Part shown: in pieces, positions 17,562 through 26,156 of the stretch
How positions within the stretch are numbered: position 1 is the first letter of the stretch
Layout: every line of letters begins with the position of its first letter
Assembly (NCBI RefSeq): GCF_014158035.1
Contig: NZ_JACFXW010000001.1
Location: 2,294,001-2,358,000 of the forward strand
From: Rhizobium sp. G21
Lineage (GTDB): Bacteria > Pseudomonadota > Alphaproteobacteria > Rhizobiales > Rhizobiaceae
DNA: 64,000 nt
Direction of reading: 5' to 3'
The notes under the pieces: model-generated
Databases searched by the model: none
What the model saw: only the letters and a program-made list of their open reading frames with translations
What the model was told of the DNA's origin: nothing
Position numbers and translations under genes: made by a program

Positions 17562-19955
17562 TTATTCGCCGTAGGGGATCCAGACATTCTTGATGTCTGT
17601 CGCCTTGCGCAGGAACAGCGGGCCTTCCGCCTGGGCGGGGTCCATCCAGTCGATCGCCTTGCCGTAATCGGTGAAGACGCGCTTGAGATTGCCTGCCGAG
17701 GCTTTCTCGGACATCGAGGCCAATGCGGGCGAGCCGAAGGCCCAGAGCGCATCGACATCGTTATGCGTGGCCAGCGCCTTGCCCAGCTCCATGGCGGAGC
17801 CGGTGACGATATTGACGACGCCGGCGGGGACATCCGAGGTTTCGAGCACGGAATAGAAATCCGTCGCCGACAGCGGATGGATTTCGCTGGGGACCGCCAC
17901 CACGCGATTGCCGACCGCGATCAGCGGCGCAACGAGCGAGATGAAGCCGAGAAGCGGGGCTTCCGGCGGGCAGATCACGCCTGCGACGCCCTGCGGCTCC
18001 GGCAGGGCCAGCGCCACGCCGCGCAGCGGCGGCGTATGGATGAGGCCCTCATATTTGTCGGCCCAGGCGCCATAGGTGAAGAGGCGCGAGATCGACGCCT
18101 CGACTTCGGCCTTGGCGGAGGCTGCGCTGCGGCCCGTCTGGGCGGCGATGCGAGCGGCGAACTCATCCTCGCGGGCCGAGAGATTTTCGGCGATGTAGTA
18201 GAGGATCTGCGCACGGTTATGCGCGGTGGCCGAGGACCAGCCGGAGGCGGTCTGCGCGGCGGCCACCGCATTGCGGATATCCTTGCGATTGCCCTCCCCG
18301 ACTTCGCCGACCACCTTGCCCTTGGGCGACAGGATCGGACGGTTGTAGTTGCCGTCGGGACGCGCCTGCTTACCGCCGATGAACAATTTGGCGGTGCGGT
18401 CGATCACGGGGGCGGCGAAATCGCCCTGCGTGGTCTTGAGCGCCGGCGTCGCTGCCTCGGCGCGGAGCTTGGCGTTGGCCCAGGCCTTGGGTTTCAGATA
18501 TTCATAGGCGCCTTCGCGACCGCCCTCGCGGCCAAAGCCCGATTCCTTCTTGCCGCCGAAGCCGGCGGAGGCGTCGAACATATTGGTGGCGTTGACCCAG
18601 ACCACGCCGGCCGAGAGTTTCGCCGCGACATTGAGCGCCAGCCCGATCGTTTCGCTCCAGACGCTGGCGGCCAGGCCATAGCGGGAATGGTTGGCGAGCT
18701 GCAGGGCTTCCTCCGGCGTGCGGAAGGTCATGGACACCGCCACCGGTCCGAAAATCTCTTCGGTGGCGACGATCGAGGTCGGCTGCACATTGGCGATCAG
18801 CGTCGGGCGGAAGAAGCTGCCGCCAACGGGAAGTTCGCAATTGGACTGGTAGAGCGTGCCGCCCTCCTCGACGCCCTGCTTGACGAGCTTTTCGATCCGC
18901 GCCAGCTGCACCGGCGCGACGATGGCGGCCATGTCGATGCATTTGTCGAGCGGCTGTCCCACGCGCAGCGTCTGCAGGCGGCGATCGAGCTTGGCGTGGA
19001 ACCGATCCGCCACGCCTTCCTGCACGAGAATGCGCGAGCCGGCGCAGCAGACCTGGCCCTGGTTGAACCAGATGGCGTCGACCACGCCTTCCACAGCGCC
19101 GTCGAGATCGGCGTCGTCGAAGACGATGAAGGGCGACTTGCCGCCGAGCTCCAGCGTCAGCGACTTGCCGGAGCCGGCGGTGCGTTCGCGGATGACGCGG
19201 CCGACGTCGGTCGAGCCGGTGAAGGCGATCTTGTCGACTCCCTGATGTTCGACGATCAGCGCGCCGGTGTCGCCCTCGCCGGTCACCACATTGAGCACGC
19301 CGGCGGGAAGGCCGGCGGCGGCGGCGAGTTCGGCAAACAACAGCGCGGTCAGCGAGGTGAATTCTGCCGGCTTCAGCACCACGGTATTGCCGAGCGCCAG
19401 CGCCGGCGCCACCTTCCAGGCCAGCATCAGGAAAGGAAAATTCCAGGGAATGATCTGGCCGATCACCCCGACCGGCTGCTGGTCGGCGAATTCCGTTTCC
19501 TGCAGCAGCTGCGCCCAGCCCGCGTGATGATAAAAATGGCGGGCAGCGAGCGGCACGTCGATGTCGCGGGTTTCGCGCACCGGCTTGCCATTGTCGATCG
19601 CCTCGACCACGGCGATCAGGCGGGCATGACGCTGGATCATCCGCGCAAGCGCATAGAGATGGCGGGCGCGCTGATGGCCCGGCAGCTTGGCCCAGGGGCC
19701 TTGCGCCTTGCGGGCGGCGGCGACCGCCGCGTCGACATCGGCGGCCTCGCCATGGGCGAGCGTCGCGAGTTTGGCGCCGGTGGCGGGCTCGAACGTGTCG
19801 AACGTGCGGGCCGAACTGGGCGCCCGGAATTCGCCATTGATGAAATGACCGAAGGTCGAGCCATGGCGCTTCAGCCAGGCGCGGGCTTCGGTGTCGGCTT
19901 CGGGGGCGGGACCGTAGGACATGTCGTCGAAATAATCTGAAACGGATTTGCTCAT
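17562..19955 (-). CDS. Double aldehyde dehydrogenase; second domain lacks the catalytic Cys
   Basis: A 797-residue protein of two aldehyde dehydrogenase-like domains. Domain 1 (about residues 20-490) is complete: IPWNFPFLMLAWKVAPAL, Glu in LTLELGGKSPF and the catalytic Cys in NQGQVCCAGSRIL. Domain 2 (about 540-797) keeps the NAD-fold part (GVAGVICPPEAPLLGFISL) but ends without the Cys and Glu segments. It may act as a structural or assembly domain. Located 17 bases after deoC, it most likely oxidises the acetaldehyde released by DeoC. The ATG at 19955 (MSKSVSDYFDD) is preceded by GAGGAG. The longer open frame reaching back into deoC exists only because of the deoC frameshift. Confidence 0.88.
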   Translation of the reverse strand: MSKSVSDYFDDMSYGPAPEADTEARAWLKRHGSTFGHFINGEFRAPSSARTFDTFEPATGAKLATLAHGEAADVDAAVAAARKAQGPWAKLPGHQRARHLYALARMIQRHARLIAVVEAIDNGKPVRETRDIDVPLAARHFYHHAGWAQLLQETEFADQQPVGVIGQIIPWNFPFLMLAWKVAPALALGNTVVLKPAEFTSLTALLFAELAAAAGLPAGVLNVVTGEGDTGALIVEHQGVDKIAFTGSTDVGRVIRERTAGSGKSLTLELGGKSPFIVFDDADLDGAVEGVVDAIWFNQGQVCCAGSRILVQEGVADRFHAKLDRRLQTLRVGQPLDKCIDMAAIVAPVQLARIEKLVKQGVEEGGTLYQSNCELPVGGSFFRPTLIANVQPTSIVATEEIFGPVAVSMTFRTPEEALQLANHSRYGLAASVWSETIGLALNVAAKLSAGVVWVNATNMFDASAGFGGKKESGFGREGGREGAYEYLKPKAWANAKLRAEAATPALKTTQGDFAAPVIDRTAKLFIGGKQARPDGNYNRPILSPKGKVVGEVGEGNRKDIRNAVAAAQTASGWSSATAHNRAQILYYIAENLSAREDEFAARIAAQTGRSAASAKAEVEASISRLFTYGAWADKYEGLIHTPPLRGVALALPEPQGVAGVICPPEAPLLGFISLVAPLIAVGNRVVAVPSEIHPLSATDFYSVLETSDVPAGVVNIVTGSAMELGKALATHNDVDALWAFGSPALASMSEKASAGNLKRVFTDYGKAIDWMDPAQAEGPLFLRKATDIKNVWIPYGE

Positions 19956-19972
19956 GGAAGTCGGCTCCTCGA

Positions 19973-20957
19973 TCAACCGATCGGATGTCTGACGAAGGCG
20001 GAATAGGCGCCGGTGACGTGATGTTCGAGCTGGCGCTCGATATCGGCGAGCAGGCTGGGCGCCGATGCGGAACAGATCCGGCTCCAGCCATTCGCGGCCC
20101 AGCTCTTCCTTCATCAGGAACTGGTAGTTCAGCACATCCTTGGCGGCGGAAATGCCGCCGGCGGGCTTGTAGCCGACCTTGTAGCCGGTGCGCTCATAAT
20201 AGTCGCGGATGGTGCGGATCATGGTCAGCGTCACCAGAAGCGTGGCGTTGACGCCTTCCTTGCCGGTGGAGGTCTTGATGAAATCGGCGCCGGCCATCAT
20301 GCAGACGATCGAGGCGCGGGCGACATTGCGCAGCGTCTTGAGATCGCCGGTCGCCAGGATCGCCTTGACATGGGCGTCGCCGCAGGCGGCGCGGTAATCC
20401 TGCATTTCGCGATAGAGCGCTTCCCAATTGCCGGTCAGCACATGTTCGCGGGTGATGACGATGTCGATTTCCTTGGCGCCGTCGGCGACCGAGGCCTCGA
20501 TTTCCTTGACCTTGGTCTCATGCGGCGAGAGACCGGCGGGGAAGCCCGTGGAGACGGCGGCGACCGGAATGCCGGTGCCTTCCAGCGCCTCGACGGCGGT
20601 GGCGACGAAGCGGTGATAGACGCAGACCGCGCCGGTGGTGATGCGGCGATCGCCCATGCCGATGGCGTCCAGGAGATCCTGGCGCACCGGATTGGCGGCC
20701 TTGGCGCAGAGACGGCGCACGCGGCCGGCGGTGTCGTCGCCGTTCAGCGTCGTCAGGTCGATGCAGGTCAGCGCCTTTAGAAGCCAGGCGGCCTGCGCCT
20801 CCTTCTTGACCGTGCGGCGACCCGGCAGGCTCGCCACCCGCCGTTCGCCGGCCGACAGATTGACCCGCTGGTCCATGACCCAGCCGAGATCGAGCTCCAT
20901 GCCCGGATTTCTCGGCCAGCCGTGATTGGCGGCATGGGCCTGAGCGGCCTTGTCCAT
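19973..20957 (-). CDS. deoC: Deoxyribose-phosphate aldolase, frameshift near the end
   Basis: About 327 residues. It cleaves 2-deoxyribose-5-phosphate to glyceraldehyde-3-phosphate and acetaldehyde. Active-site lysines are in HVKAILATGDLKTL and GADFIKTSTGKEGVNAT (Schiff-base Lys), and YKVGYKPAGGISAAKD carries the proton-relay Lys. The last 28 codons are out of frame because of one extra base in GGG 20057-20059. Removing it gives FRIGASLLADIERQLEHH ending VRHPIG and a stop at 19973, just before the dehydrogenase. The ATG at 20957 (MDKAAQAHAANHGWP) was chosen over longer upstream options because of the GGCTCTGGTGGAGACTGCAAC context and family length. Confidence 0.88.
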
Positions 20958-21008
20958 TGTTGCAGTCTCCACCAGAGCCTCCCGGCAAGATGTTATCTTT
21001 TTACATTC

Positions 21009-21023
21009 TGTGTTACTTTCACA
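21009..21023. promoter_or_regulatory. Candidate DeoR operator before deoC
   Basis: TGTGTTACTTTCACA (reverse TGTGAAAGTAACACA) lies in the 82-base gap between deoR and deoC. It shares the TGTGA...CACA half-sites of the larger palindrome before deoR (21816-21851), which suggests the same regulator binds both. Confidence 0.4.
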
Positions 21024-21039
21024 CCAAAATACGATTTGG

Positions 21040-21771
21040 TCAAGCGCCATTCTCATCGGGCGCGTAGAGACCGCTTTCGGTATAGATCGCATCGAAGCCG
21101 TCGAGCGGGGCGAAAAAAGCCGGCCGGATGCGGCCGAGCTTGCTGTCGTCGAGAATTAGGATGCTGCGGGCGGCAACCGCCATCGCCTTCTTCTTGATCT
21201 CGGCTTCGTGGAAGTGCTCGCAGGTCGCCCCTCGCCCCTCGTCCAAGCCAGCGGCCGAGAGGAAGGCGACGTTGAGGCCGAGTTCATCCAGCGTCTGCAG
21301 CGCCGCGGCGCCGGAGAAGGAGGCCGAGGCGGGGTGATAGACGCCGCCCAGCATGATCAGCCGGACATTGGGCTTGCGCGCCAGCCGTTCGGCAATATTG
21401 AGCGCGTAGCAGCAAACCGTGAGCGGCATATCGACTGGCAGGAGATCGGCGAGATGCATCATGGTGCTGCCGCAATCGATGAACAGCGTATCCTCGGCGC
21501 GAATATGCGGCAGCGCCTGCGCAGAGGCGCGCTCCTTGGCCGAGGCGTGGCGGTCGCTGGCGGACGCCAGTTCATAAGGCTGTTCCGGCTCGACCGCCTG
21601 GGCCGGCATGATATGGCCGCCGATAAAGGCAAATCGCCCGGTTTCGGCGGCGATGTCCCGCCGGATGGTCATTTCGGAGACGTCGAGGGCGCGGGCGGCA
21701 TCTTTGAGATGCACGATCCCCCGCTCTGAAATCATCGCCGTTAACCGGTCGAGCCTATCCTGTTTTTTCAT
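21040..21771 (-). CDS. DeoR-family transcriptional regulator
   Basis: A 243-residue repressor. The N-terminal DeoR-type helix-turn-helix contains HLKDAARALDVSEMTIRRD (residues 20-38). A C-terminal sugar-phosphate sensor domain of the ribose-isomerase-like fold follows (DTLFIDCGSTMMHLADLL and the LDDSKLGR motif). It heads the deoR-deoC-aldehyde dehydrogenase operon and probably represses it until deoxyribose-5-phosphate or a related phosphate binds. The palindrome at 21816-21851 in its own promoter suggests autoregulation. Confidence 0.9.
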   Translation of the reverse strand: MKKQDRLDRLTAMISERGIVHLKDAARALDVSEMTIRRDIAAETGRFAFIGGHIMPAQAVEPEQPYELASASDRHASAKERASAQALPHIRAEDTLFIDCGSTMMHLADLLPVDMPLTVCCYALNIAERLARKPNVRLIMLGGVYHPASASFSGAAALQTLDELGLNVAFLSAAGLDEGRGATCEHFHEAEIKKKAMAVAARSILILDDSKLGRIRPAFFAPLDGFDAIYTESGLYAPDENGA

Positions 21772-21815
21772 GCTGCACCTCTTTGGGAGGAAAATGGCGC
21801 ATGTTTCACAGGATG

Positions 21816-21851
21816 GTCAACAGCAATGTGAACAATATCACATTTGTTGAC
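21816..21851. promoter_or_regulatory. Extended palindrome with a TGTGA-N6-TCACA core before deoR
   Basis: Outer arms GTCAACA (21816-21822) and TGTTGAC (21845-21851) enclose TGTGA (21827-21831), six bases, and TCACA (21838-21842). The inner part matches the classic CRP consensus exactly. It is also similar to the half-sites at 21009-21023. It lies 45-80 bases upstream of the deoR ATG. Which protein binds, a CRP-type activator or DeoR itself, cannot be told from sequence. Confidence 0.55.
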
Positions 21852-21853
21852 GC

Positions 21854-22618
21854 CTATTCGTAGAGCGCCTTGAGATCGCGCAACGCCTTGATCAGCACAG
21901 ACGCATCGGCGCCGACCGCGATGAAGTTGACGCCCATGTCGCGATAGCGTTTGGCGTCGACAGGATCGGGCATATAGATGCCCGTGGCCTTGCCGTGGCT
22001 CTGTATCCGGCGGATGGCGTCCTCGATCGCCGATTTGACCTCCGGCGCATGATAATTGCCCGGATGGCCCATATCGGCGGCGAGATCGGAAGGGCCGATG
22101 AAGACACAGTCGACGCCATCGGTTGCGGCGATATCGTCCAGCGCCGCAAGCCCGGCCCGGCTTTCGACCTGCAGCATCAGGCAGATCTGGTCAGCTGCCG
22201 TCGACATATAGTCGGGGATGGAATTGAACATCGAGGCGCGGGCGATGCTGGCGCCGACCCCGCGAATGCCCTCAGGCGCATAACGCACCGCTTTGACCAT
22301 CAGTTCGGCCTGGGCGCCGCTTTCGATCATCGGCAACAGCAGCGATTGCACGCCGATATCGAGATATTGCTTGATGAGATGGACATCGGCGCTGGGCGGC
22401 CGGGCGACGACCGAGGACGCCGAGCCCTTGAGCGCCTGCGCCTGCTGCATGATCGAGCGCAAATCATTGGGTGCATGTTCGCCGTCGATCAGCACCCAAT
22501 CGAAGCCGATCGTGCCGGCGAGTTCCGACGAATAGCTGTTGGCGAGAACAAGCCAGATGCCGATGGTCGTGTCGCCGGCGGCGAGCCGTTTCTTCAAGCG
22601 GTTTTCAGGCGCGGACAT
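21854..22618 (-). CDS. HpcH/HpaI-family class II aldolase
   Basis: A 254-residue metal-dependent pyruvate aldolase. The signature DWVLIDGEHAPNDLRS gives the metal Glu, PMIESGAQAELMVKAVRY is a typical phosphate/pyruvate-binding strand, and QVESRAGLAALDDIA and CVFIGPSDLAADMG complete the active site. It resembles 4-hydroxy-2-oxoheptanedioate, 2-keto-3-deoxy-L-rhamnonate and related aldolases; the exact substrate is unknown. The ATG at 22618 has a GGAG site. It follows the FAD reductase by 15 bases, so the two are probably one operon. Confidence 0.85.
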   Translation of the reverse strand: MSAPENRLKKRLAAGDTTIGIWLVLANSYSSELAGTIGFDWVLIDGEHAPNDLRSIMQQAQALKGSASSVVARPPSADVHLIKQYLDIGVQSLLLPMIESGAQAELMVKAVRYAPEGIRGVGASIARASMFNSIPDYMSTAADQICLMLQVESRAGLAALDDIAATDGVDCVFIGPSDLAADMGHPGNYHAPEVKSAIEDAIRRIQSHGKATGIYMPDPVDAKRYRDMGVNFIAVGADASVLIKALRDLKALYE

Positions 22619-22633
22619 GGCGGTCTCCAATGA

Positions 22634-23841
22634 TCACAGCAGGGATTTCAGGGCGAAGCCGGCGTCTTCCACCTGTTCGGGCGTCACGGTCTTGCCGCCT
22701 TCGAGAATGCGCCGGGCGACCATATAGGTCGCGCCGTCATTGAGGCAGTCGGCGGCGAGGAAGCGGCCTGCCTTGAAATAGAAATGCGATTTTGCGCCCT
22801 CGCGCACGCCGGGCCGGGTGACGACCCGATCATAGCCGGTGTTGAGGCCGGCGATCTGCAGCTTGAGTTCGAACTGATCGGACCAGAACCACGGCGTCGG
22901 GTTATAATCGACGCTGTCGCCCAGCATGTTGCGCGCGGCGATCAGGCCCATGTCGTTGGCGTTCTGCACCGATTCGAGCCGGATATGGTGGTCGCCATAG
23001 GGAAGCTCGCGCAGTCGCCGATCGCGAAGATCTCGGGGTCGCTGCTGCGCAGCTCCCGGTCCACCACGACGCCATTTGCGATCGTGAGGCCCGCCTGGTC
23101 GGCGAGCGCCACATCCGGCGTCACGCCGATGCCGGTGACGATGAAATCGGCCGCGATCACCGATCCGTCCGAAAGCTCGACGCCGGTCGCGCGGCCGCCG
23201 TCCTCGACGATCTGCTTGAGCGCGGCGTTCTCGAAGATCCTGACGCCATGGGCTTGGTGGAGCGTGCGGACATCGCCAGCGGTTTCCGCGCAGGCGACGC
23301 GCTTGAGGATGCGGTCGGCTGCCTCGATGACGGTCACGGTCGCGCCCTTTTTCGATGCTTCGGAGGCGGCCTCTAGGCCGATATAGCCGCCGCCGATCAC
23401 CACCAGCCGCGCGCCGTCCTTCATCTGCTCCATTAGCGCATGCGCGTCGCCGAGATCGCGCATCACATGCACATTCGGCAGATGGCCGCCGATTTCCTCG
23501 GGCAGCCGGCGCGGACGCGCGCCGGCGGCGATCAGCAGCCGGTCATAGGACAGCGCCTCGCCGTCGGCGAGATGCACGGTCTTGTGGGCGCGGTCGATGC
23601 GATCGGCGAAGACGCCGCGTATGAGGGTGATGCGGTTGGCCGCATACCAGTCTTCCGGACGCAGAAGGATCTGCTCGAAGCTGGATTTGCCGGACATATA
23701 GGCCTTGGAAAGCGGCGGGCGCTGATAGGGCAGCTCGGCATCGCTGGAGACGATGACGATCTCCGCCTCCGCCGAAAGTTTCCGAAGCTCGGCCGCCGCC
23801 GAAAGCGCGGCGTGGCTGCCGCCTATGATCACGGTCTTCAT
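22634..23841 (-). CDS. FAD-dependent NAD(P)H:ferredoxin-type reductase, frameshifted
   Basis: About 402 residues after repair. It has the N-terminal FAD dinucleotide fold TVIIGGSHAALSAAAELR, the NAD(P) fold RLVVIGGGYIGLEAASEA, the late FAD motif EIFAIGDCASFP, and a reductase C-terminal domain starting near WFWSDQFELKLQIAG. The frame breaks at GGG 23000-23002; one more base restores CASFPYGDHHIRLESVQNA. It resembles putidaredoxin or rubredoxin reductases that pass electrons to a [2Fe-2S] partner, but no ferredoxin gene is adjacent. The start ATG 23841 has GGAGG eight bases upstream. Confidence 0.85.
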
Positions 23842-23992
23842 TGTCCCGTCCTCCATCACCGATCGCGACGCATTGCCGATGGTTCAACATGATTTCGGGT
23901 TCCGGGGCAAGCCGCGCTCCCGCATGCGACGGCGCGGCGCCTGTTTTGGCCAGAGCAACTAAAGGCGAGCGGATGGCGCTCGCCGCGATGCA

Positions 23993-25072
23993 TCAGCCGA
24001 GTCGCGTGATGTGATTGTCCCAGGCGAGCGCGGTCTTTTGCGCTTCGAACCAGCCGGATTCGGTGGAGCGGATGAAGCTCGTCTGTTCCGGCGCAAGACC
24101 ACAGACGCCGCCGATCGCTTCCTGGCGGACGAGGTTCGCCGACTTGACGTCGAAGGCCGCCCATTGCCCGCCTTTGGGCGAGGAGACCGCGACGAGCCCC
24201 GCGTCGCGATTGACCATCACCGAGCCGATGTAATTGTCGAAGCCGCGTAGAACCTCTTCCGGCATGTCGAGGAAACGCAGGTCTTCGCCGCGCTTGAAGC
24301 TGCCGAGAAGCTGCGGATAATCTGTCTTGGGGCCCTCATATTGGCATCCGAACCAGATGCTTCCGGAGGCGTCGATATCCATGTGCCGGGTCGACAATTG
24401 GCGGATCTCGACCGGCAGGTCATGCTTTTCTACCAGCCGTCCGTCGCTGAGATCGAGAATGACGAGCGACGGCTCCATGTGATCGAGATTGAGCTTGGCG
24501 CGGCCCATGGACGGATGTTGCTTGATGCCGCCGTTGGCGATGGCGAGATAACGTCCGCCTTCGAGGATCTGGAGGTCGTGGGTGTCCATGCCATGGGCGG
24601 AGAATTCGCCGATTTTCGCCCAGCCGGCGCTGGCGTCGTAAACGCCGATCTTGCCGGCGTAATTGTCGAAGTCGTTTTCGGCGACATAAAGCCTGCGGCC
24701 ATCCGGCGAAAAGGCGCCGTGACCGAAGAAATGCCTGTCCTCGGCCGCCTGGATCAGCTTCAGCGGCGCGCTCGTGGCGGTGTCGATCACCAGCGCAAAC
24801 GTCCCCGGACGCCGGGCGAAGGCCACAGCACGGCCATTGAGCGGATCGAAGCTGACGTCATGGCCGCGATCGGGCAACGCCACACGGGCGATTTCGCCGC
24901 CGTCTTCCGCCAGCAACGCCACGCCATAGGCGCCGCCCGCATCCATGAAGGCGCTCGCGAAGACCGCCGCGCTGGCTGCGAGAACATCATGACCGCGCGC
25001 CGACAAGCCGCTGGCGAACAATAAGCCGGCCGCCTTGAGGAAGGACCGGCGCTCGATCAGCAGGGTCCGCAT
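23993..25072 (-). CDS. DUF1513 periplasmic beta-propeller-like protein
   Basis: A 359-residue protein with an N-terminal RRSFLKAAGLLFASGL segment, which reads as a twin-arginine signal. Repeated propeller-like strands follow (DRGHDVSFDPLNGRAVAFAR, HFFGHGAFSPDGRRLYVAEN, LVRQEAIGGVCGLAP). DUF1513 genes are commonly found with imelysin and di-haem peroxidase-like genes. Here it is the last gene of such a four-gene unit, 3 bases after the upstream stop. Its molecular role is not established; a periplasmic scaffold or iron-binding role would fit the context. Confidence 0.8.
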   Translation of the reverse strand: MRTLLIERRSFLKAAGLLFASGLSARGHDVLAASAAVFASAFMDAGGAYGVALLAEDGGEIARVALPDRGHDVSFDPLNGRAVAFARRPGTFALVIDTATSAPLKLIQAAEDRHFFGHGAFSPDGRRLYVAENDFDNYAGKIGVYDASAGWAKIGEFSAHGMDTHDLQILEGGRYLAIANGGIKQHPSMGRAKLNLDHMEPSLVILDLSDGRLVEKHDLPVEIRQLSTRHMDIDASGSIWFGCQYEGPKTDYPQLLGSFKRGEDLRFLDMPEEVLRGFDNYIGSVMVNRDAGLVAVSSPKGGQWAAFDVKSANLVRQEAIGGVCGLAPEQTSFIRSTESGWFEAQKTALAWDNHITRLG

Positions 25073-25075
25073 CGC

Positions 25076-26156
25076 TCAGTCTCCGTCACCGAAGGAAAAG
25101 CCGGCGCTCAAGCCCACGGCGGCGCCGACGTCGCGATCGATTCGGGCGCTGGCGTCGCGCAGATTGAAGAGCAGGAATTCGATCTTGCGTTGATATTTGA
25201 CGTCCGCCAGACGTTCGGGGCTGGGCTGCTCCATCTTCGCCGCCGCGCCGCCTGCGGTCTTGAAGTCGAATTCCACGGCGTCGGCCAGGGCTTCGGCGTC
25301 GCCGGTCAGAAGGCTGCGCATGTCCGACGTCTTCCAGAGATCGGCGAGGCCCGAGACATTTCCGTGGATGGCGCGCATAGTGTTTTCGGAGCGCCATAGC
25401 AGCGCGAGCCGCGGGGAGGTCTTTTCCCCTCGCCCTTGTAGAACGGTTTGACGCGCTGATCGCGCACGGTTTCAATCCCATGCACGAAAATGCCGATCAT
25501 CGCCTGCAAGGCTTCGTCGCCGGTGCGGAAGACCGGATTTGCGGCGCCCGGCTCCTTCCAGTTTTTCGCCACGCCATCGGGCGCATCCCAGGCGGCGGAA
25601 AGCTCGCCGGCGATACTTTCGATATTGCGGGAAACCGCCAGGCCGAACCGGCACTGGTCGGCATCGTCAGGACTCGTCACCGCGCCGGCCTCGCGTCCGA
25701 AAAAGTCAGTTCATAGGCGCCGAGACCCTGGACGGCGACGCTTTTGCCGGCAAGGCCCGCCGCGTCCAGATCGGATGCGTCGGGATCGGCGAGGATCTTC
25801 TGAACCTGCTTCTGCCCCGTCGACTTGCGGTCGGGATAGAAAAGAATCCGCTCATAGCGGTTGTTCCCGAGCACCGGACCCTCACGCACGATCTCGATGC
25901 GCGCCCAGGCTTCGACGAGGTCGCCGAACCGCGCCTTCAGGTCGTTCAGCCCCTCATCGCCGGGCGCGGCGCAGAACCTAGCCGTATCCTCGGCGAGTGT
26001 ATGAGCCGCATCCTCAAGGGCGTGATAGGACGGCCTGATATAGCCATCGACCGCATCGACCATGATCTTGCGGGCTACCGCGTCATCGACGGCGAGCGCC
26101 GGAGAGGCGAGCGGAGCCATGAGGGCGGCAATCAGAAGCACGGATTTCATCGTCAT
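25076..26156 (-). CDS. Imelysin-family periplasmic protein, second paralogue, two frameshifts
   Basis: About 360 residues after repair. A signal peptide (MKSVLLIAALMAPLASPALA) is followed by an imelysin-like helical domain with NRYERILFYPDRKSTGQKQV. It lacks the GxHxxE motif of the first paralogue at 27717, as expected for this subgroup. One T is missing from the coding strand at 25700-25704 (repair gives LTFFGREAGAVTSPDDADQ) and one A at 25422-25425 (repair gives EGKKTSPRLALLWRSEN). Start and DHOR stop overlap (TGATG). Probably it binds iron or haem in the periplasm together with its neighbours. Confidence 0.8.

Noticed and set aside
17562..21092. A single 1176-codon frame that would fuse deoxyribose-phosphate aldolase to the double aldehyde dehydrogenase.
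   Set aside because: The join reads through 28 nonsense residues created by one extra base at 20057-20059. With the base removed, deoC ends at 19973 with proper family sequence and the dehydrogenase has its own ATG and ribosome site.
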